A stretch of 6,128 bases of DNA from Actinomycetes bacterium (lineage in GTDB: Bacteria; Actinomycetota; Thermoleophilia; Gaiellales; Gaiellaceae), in contig JANXXF010000293.1 in NCBI GenBank assembly GCA_025350775.1, positions 1 to 6,128 on the forward strand. The letters are read 5' to 3'. Position 1 is the first letter of the stretch; every line of letters begins with the position of its first letter. The translations under genes were made by a program, and so were the position numbers. This document shows, one piece after another, positions 5,769-6,128 of this stretch. A model generated the notes under the pieces. The model ran no database searches. It saw nothing but the letters and a program-made list of their open reading frames with translations, and had not been told where the DNA came from.

Positions 5769-6128
5769 CTAGCGCGAGCCACCAGGCTTCCAGAGCAGCT
5801 CGTCCCCGCCGACGTTCGCGTCGCGGGCGAGAATGAAGAGCAGGTCGGAGAGCCGGTTGAGGTAGACGATCGCGAGCGGGTGCAGCGGGTGCCCGGCGCC
5901 GGCCGCGATCGCCTCGCGCTCGGCGCGACGGCAGACCGTGCGTGCGACGTGCAGCCGGGCAGCGGCCTCGCTGCCTCCGGGGAGCACGAAGCTCTTCAAC
6001 TCCGGCAGCGACTCGTTGAAGGCGTCGCAGAGCGCCTCCAGCCCGTCGATCTGCTCCTGGGTGACGCGCAGGCGCCCGTCGTTCTCGGGAGTGAACGGCA
6101 CGCAGAGATCGGCGCCCAGGTCGAACAG
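5769..6128 (-). CDS. pduO: PduO-type ATP:cob(I)alamin adenosyltransferase, C-terminal part
   Basis: The enzyme transfers the adenosyl group of ATP to cob(I)alamin, making adenosylcobalamin in the cytoplasm. The window shows the last 119 residues (family members are usually about 180-200), reading in from the right edge as LFDLGADLCVPFTPEND. Family motifs are SFVLPGG (46-52), RTVCRRAER (63-71) and YLNRLSDLLFILAR (90-103), with the usual Trp near the end (113). Arg 63, Arg 67 and Glu 70 match Arg186, Arg190 and Glu193 of human MMAB, sites of disease mutations. The N-terminal T-R-T-G-D-x-G ATP-binding segment is beyond the edge. The in-frame GTG at 6101 is internal, since family sequence continues upstream of it. 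The gene ends with TAG six bases from the stop of the convergent giant gene. It appears intact as far as seen; the alternative families CobA/BtuR and EutT do not fit. Confidence 0.93.
   Translation of the reverse strand: MFDLGADLCVPFTPENDGRLRVTQEQIDGLEALCDAFNESLPELKSFVLPGGSEAAARLHVARTVCRRAEREAIAAGAGHPLHPLAIVYLNRLSDLLFILARDANVGGDELLWKPGGSR

Noticed and set aside
5762..5779. Intrinsic bidirectional terminator at the convergent junction
   Set aside because: The stem is only 5 bp with an 8-base loop and there is no T-run on either side. Such a short GC inverted repeat is expected by chance in this composition.
6099..6101. GTG as the start of the adenosyltransferase
   Set aside because: The - strand frame continues to the window edge as L-F-D-L-G-A-D-L, a conserved part of PduO-type enzymes, so the gene starts beyond the window.

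Overview
The window is very GC-rich, with third codon positions dominated by G/C. It holds the 3' part of one giant gene on the + strand and the 3' part of a second gene on the - strand, facing tail to tail with six bases between their stop codons. The domain style points to a high-GC actinobacterium, most likely Thermoleophilia/Solirubrobacterales. The clues are Ig-like modules with a C-N-L-D-G...C pattern, an HLT-ended ZU5-like domain, and an FN3-PASTA tail on a probably exported protein. That placement is inference from protein style, not from a marker gene.

Bases 1-5762 (+) are one uninterrupted frame, open at the left edge, giving 1919 visible residues (residue n starts at base 3n). From N to C the order is: the end of one long repeat module; three full modules of about 221-236 residues, each with a cysteine pair; a mosaic of single Ig-like/beta-sandwich domains (OmpL47/FN3-associated-like, C-N-L-D-G type, SwmB-like); a ZU5-like domain ending in a His-Leu-Thr motif like an autoproteolytic GPS site; FN3; PASTA; a basic beta-rich domain; a proline/threonine linker; and a degenerate response-regulator receiver-like domain. 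The repeats suggest a stalk of a surface or secreted protein, but the signal peptide lies outside the window and the function is unknown.

Bases 5769-6128 (-) encode the C-terminal 119 residues of a PduO-type ATP:cob(I)alamin adenosyltransferase, which makes adenosylcobalamin. Its start is beyond the right edge. Nothing links the two genes functionally; they are convergent neighbours.

The observations most worth following are the GPS-like HLT motif, which could split the giant protein, and the receiver-like domain at the end of an apparently extracytoplasmic protein. No RNA genes, mobile elements, CRISPR arrays or convincing promoters/terminators were seen.
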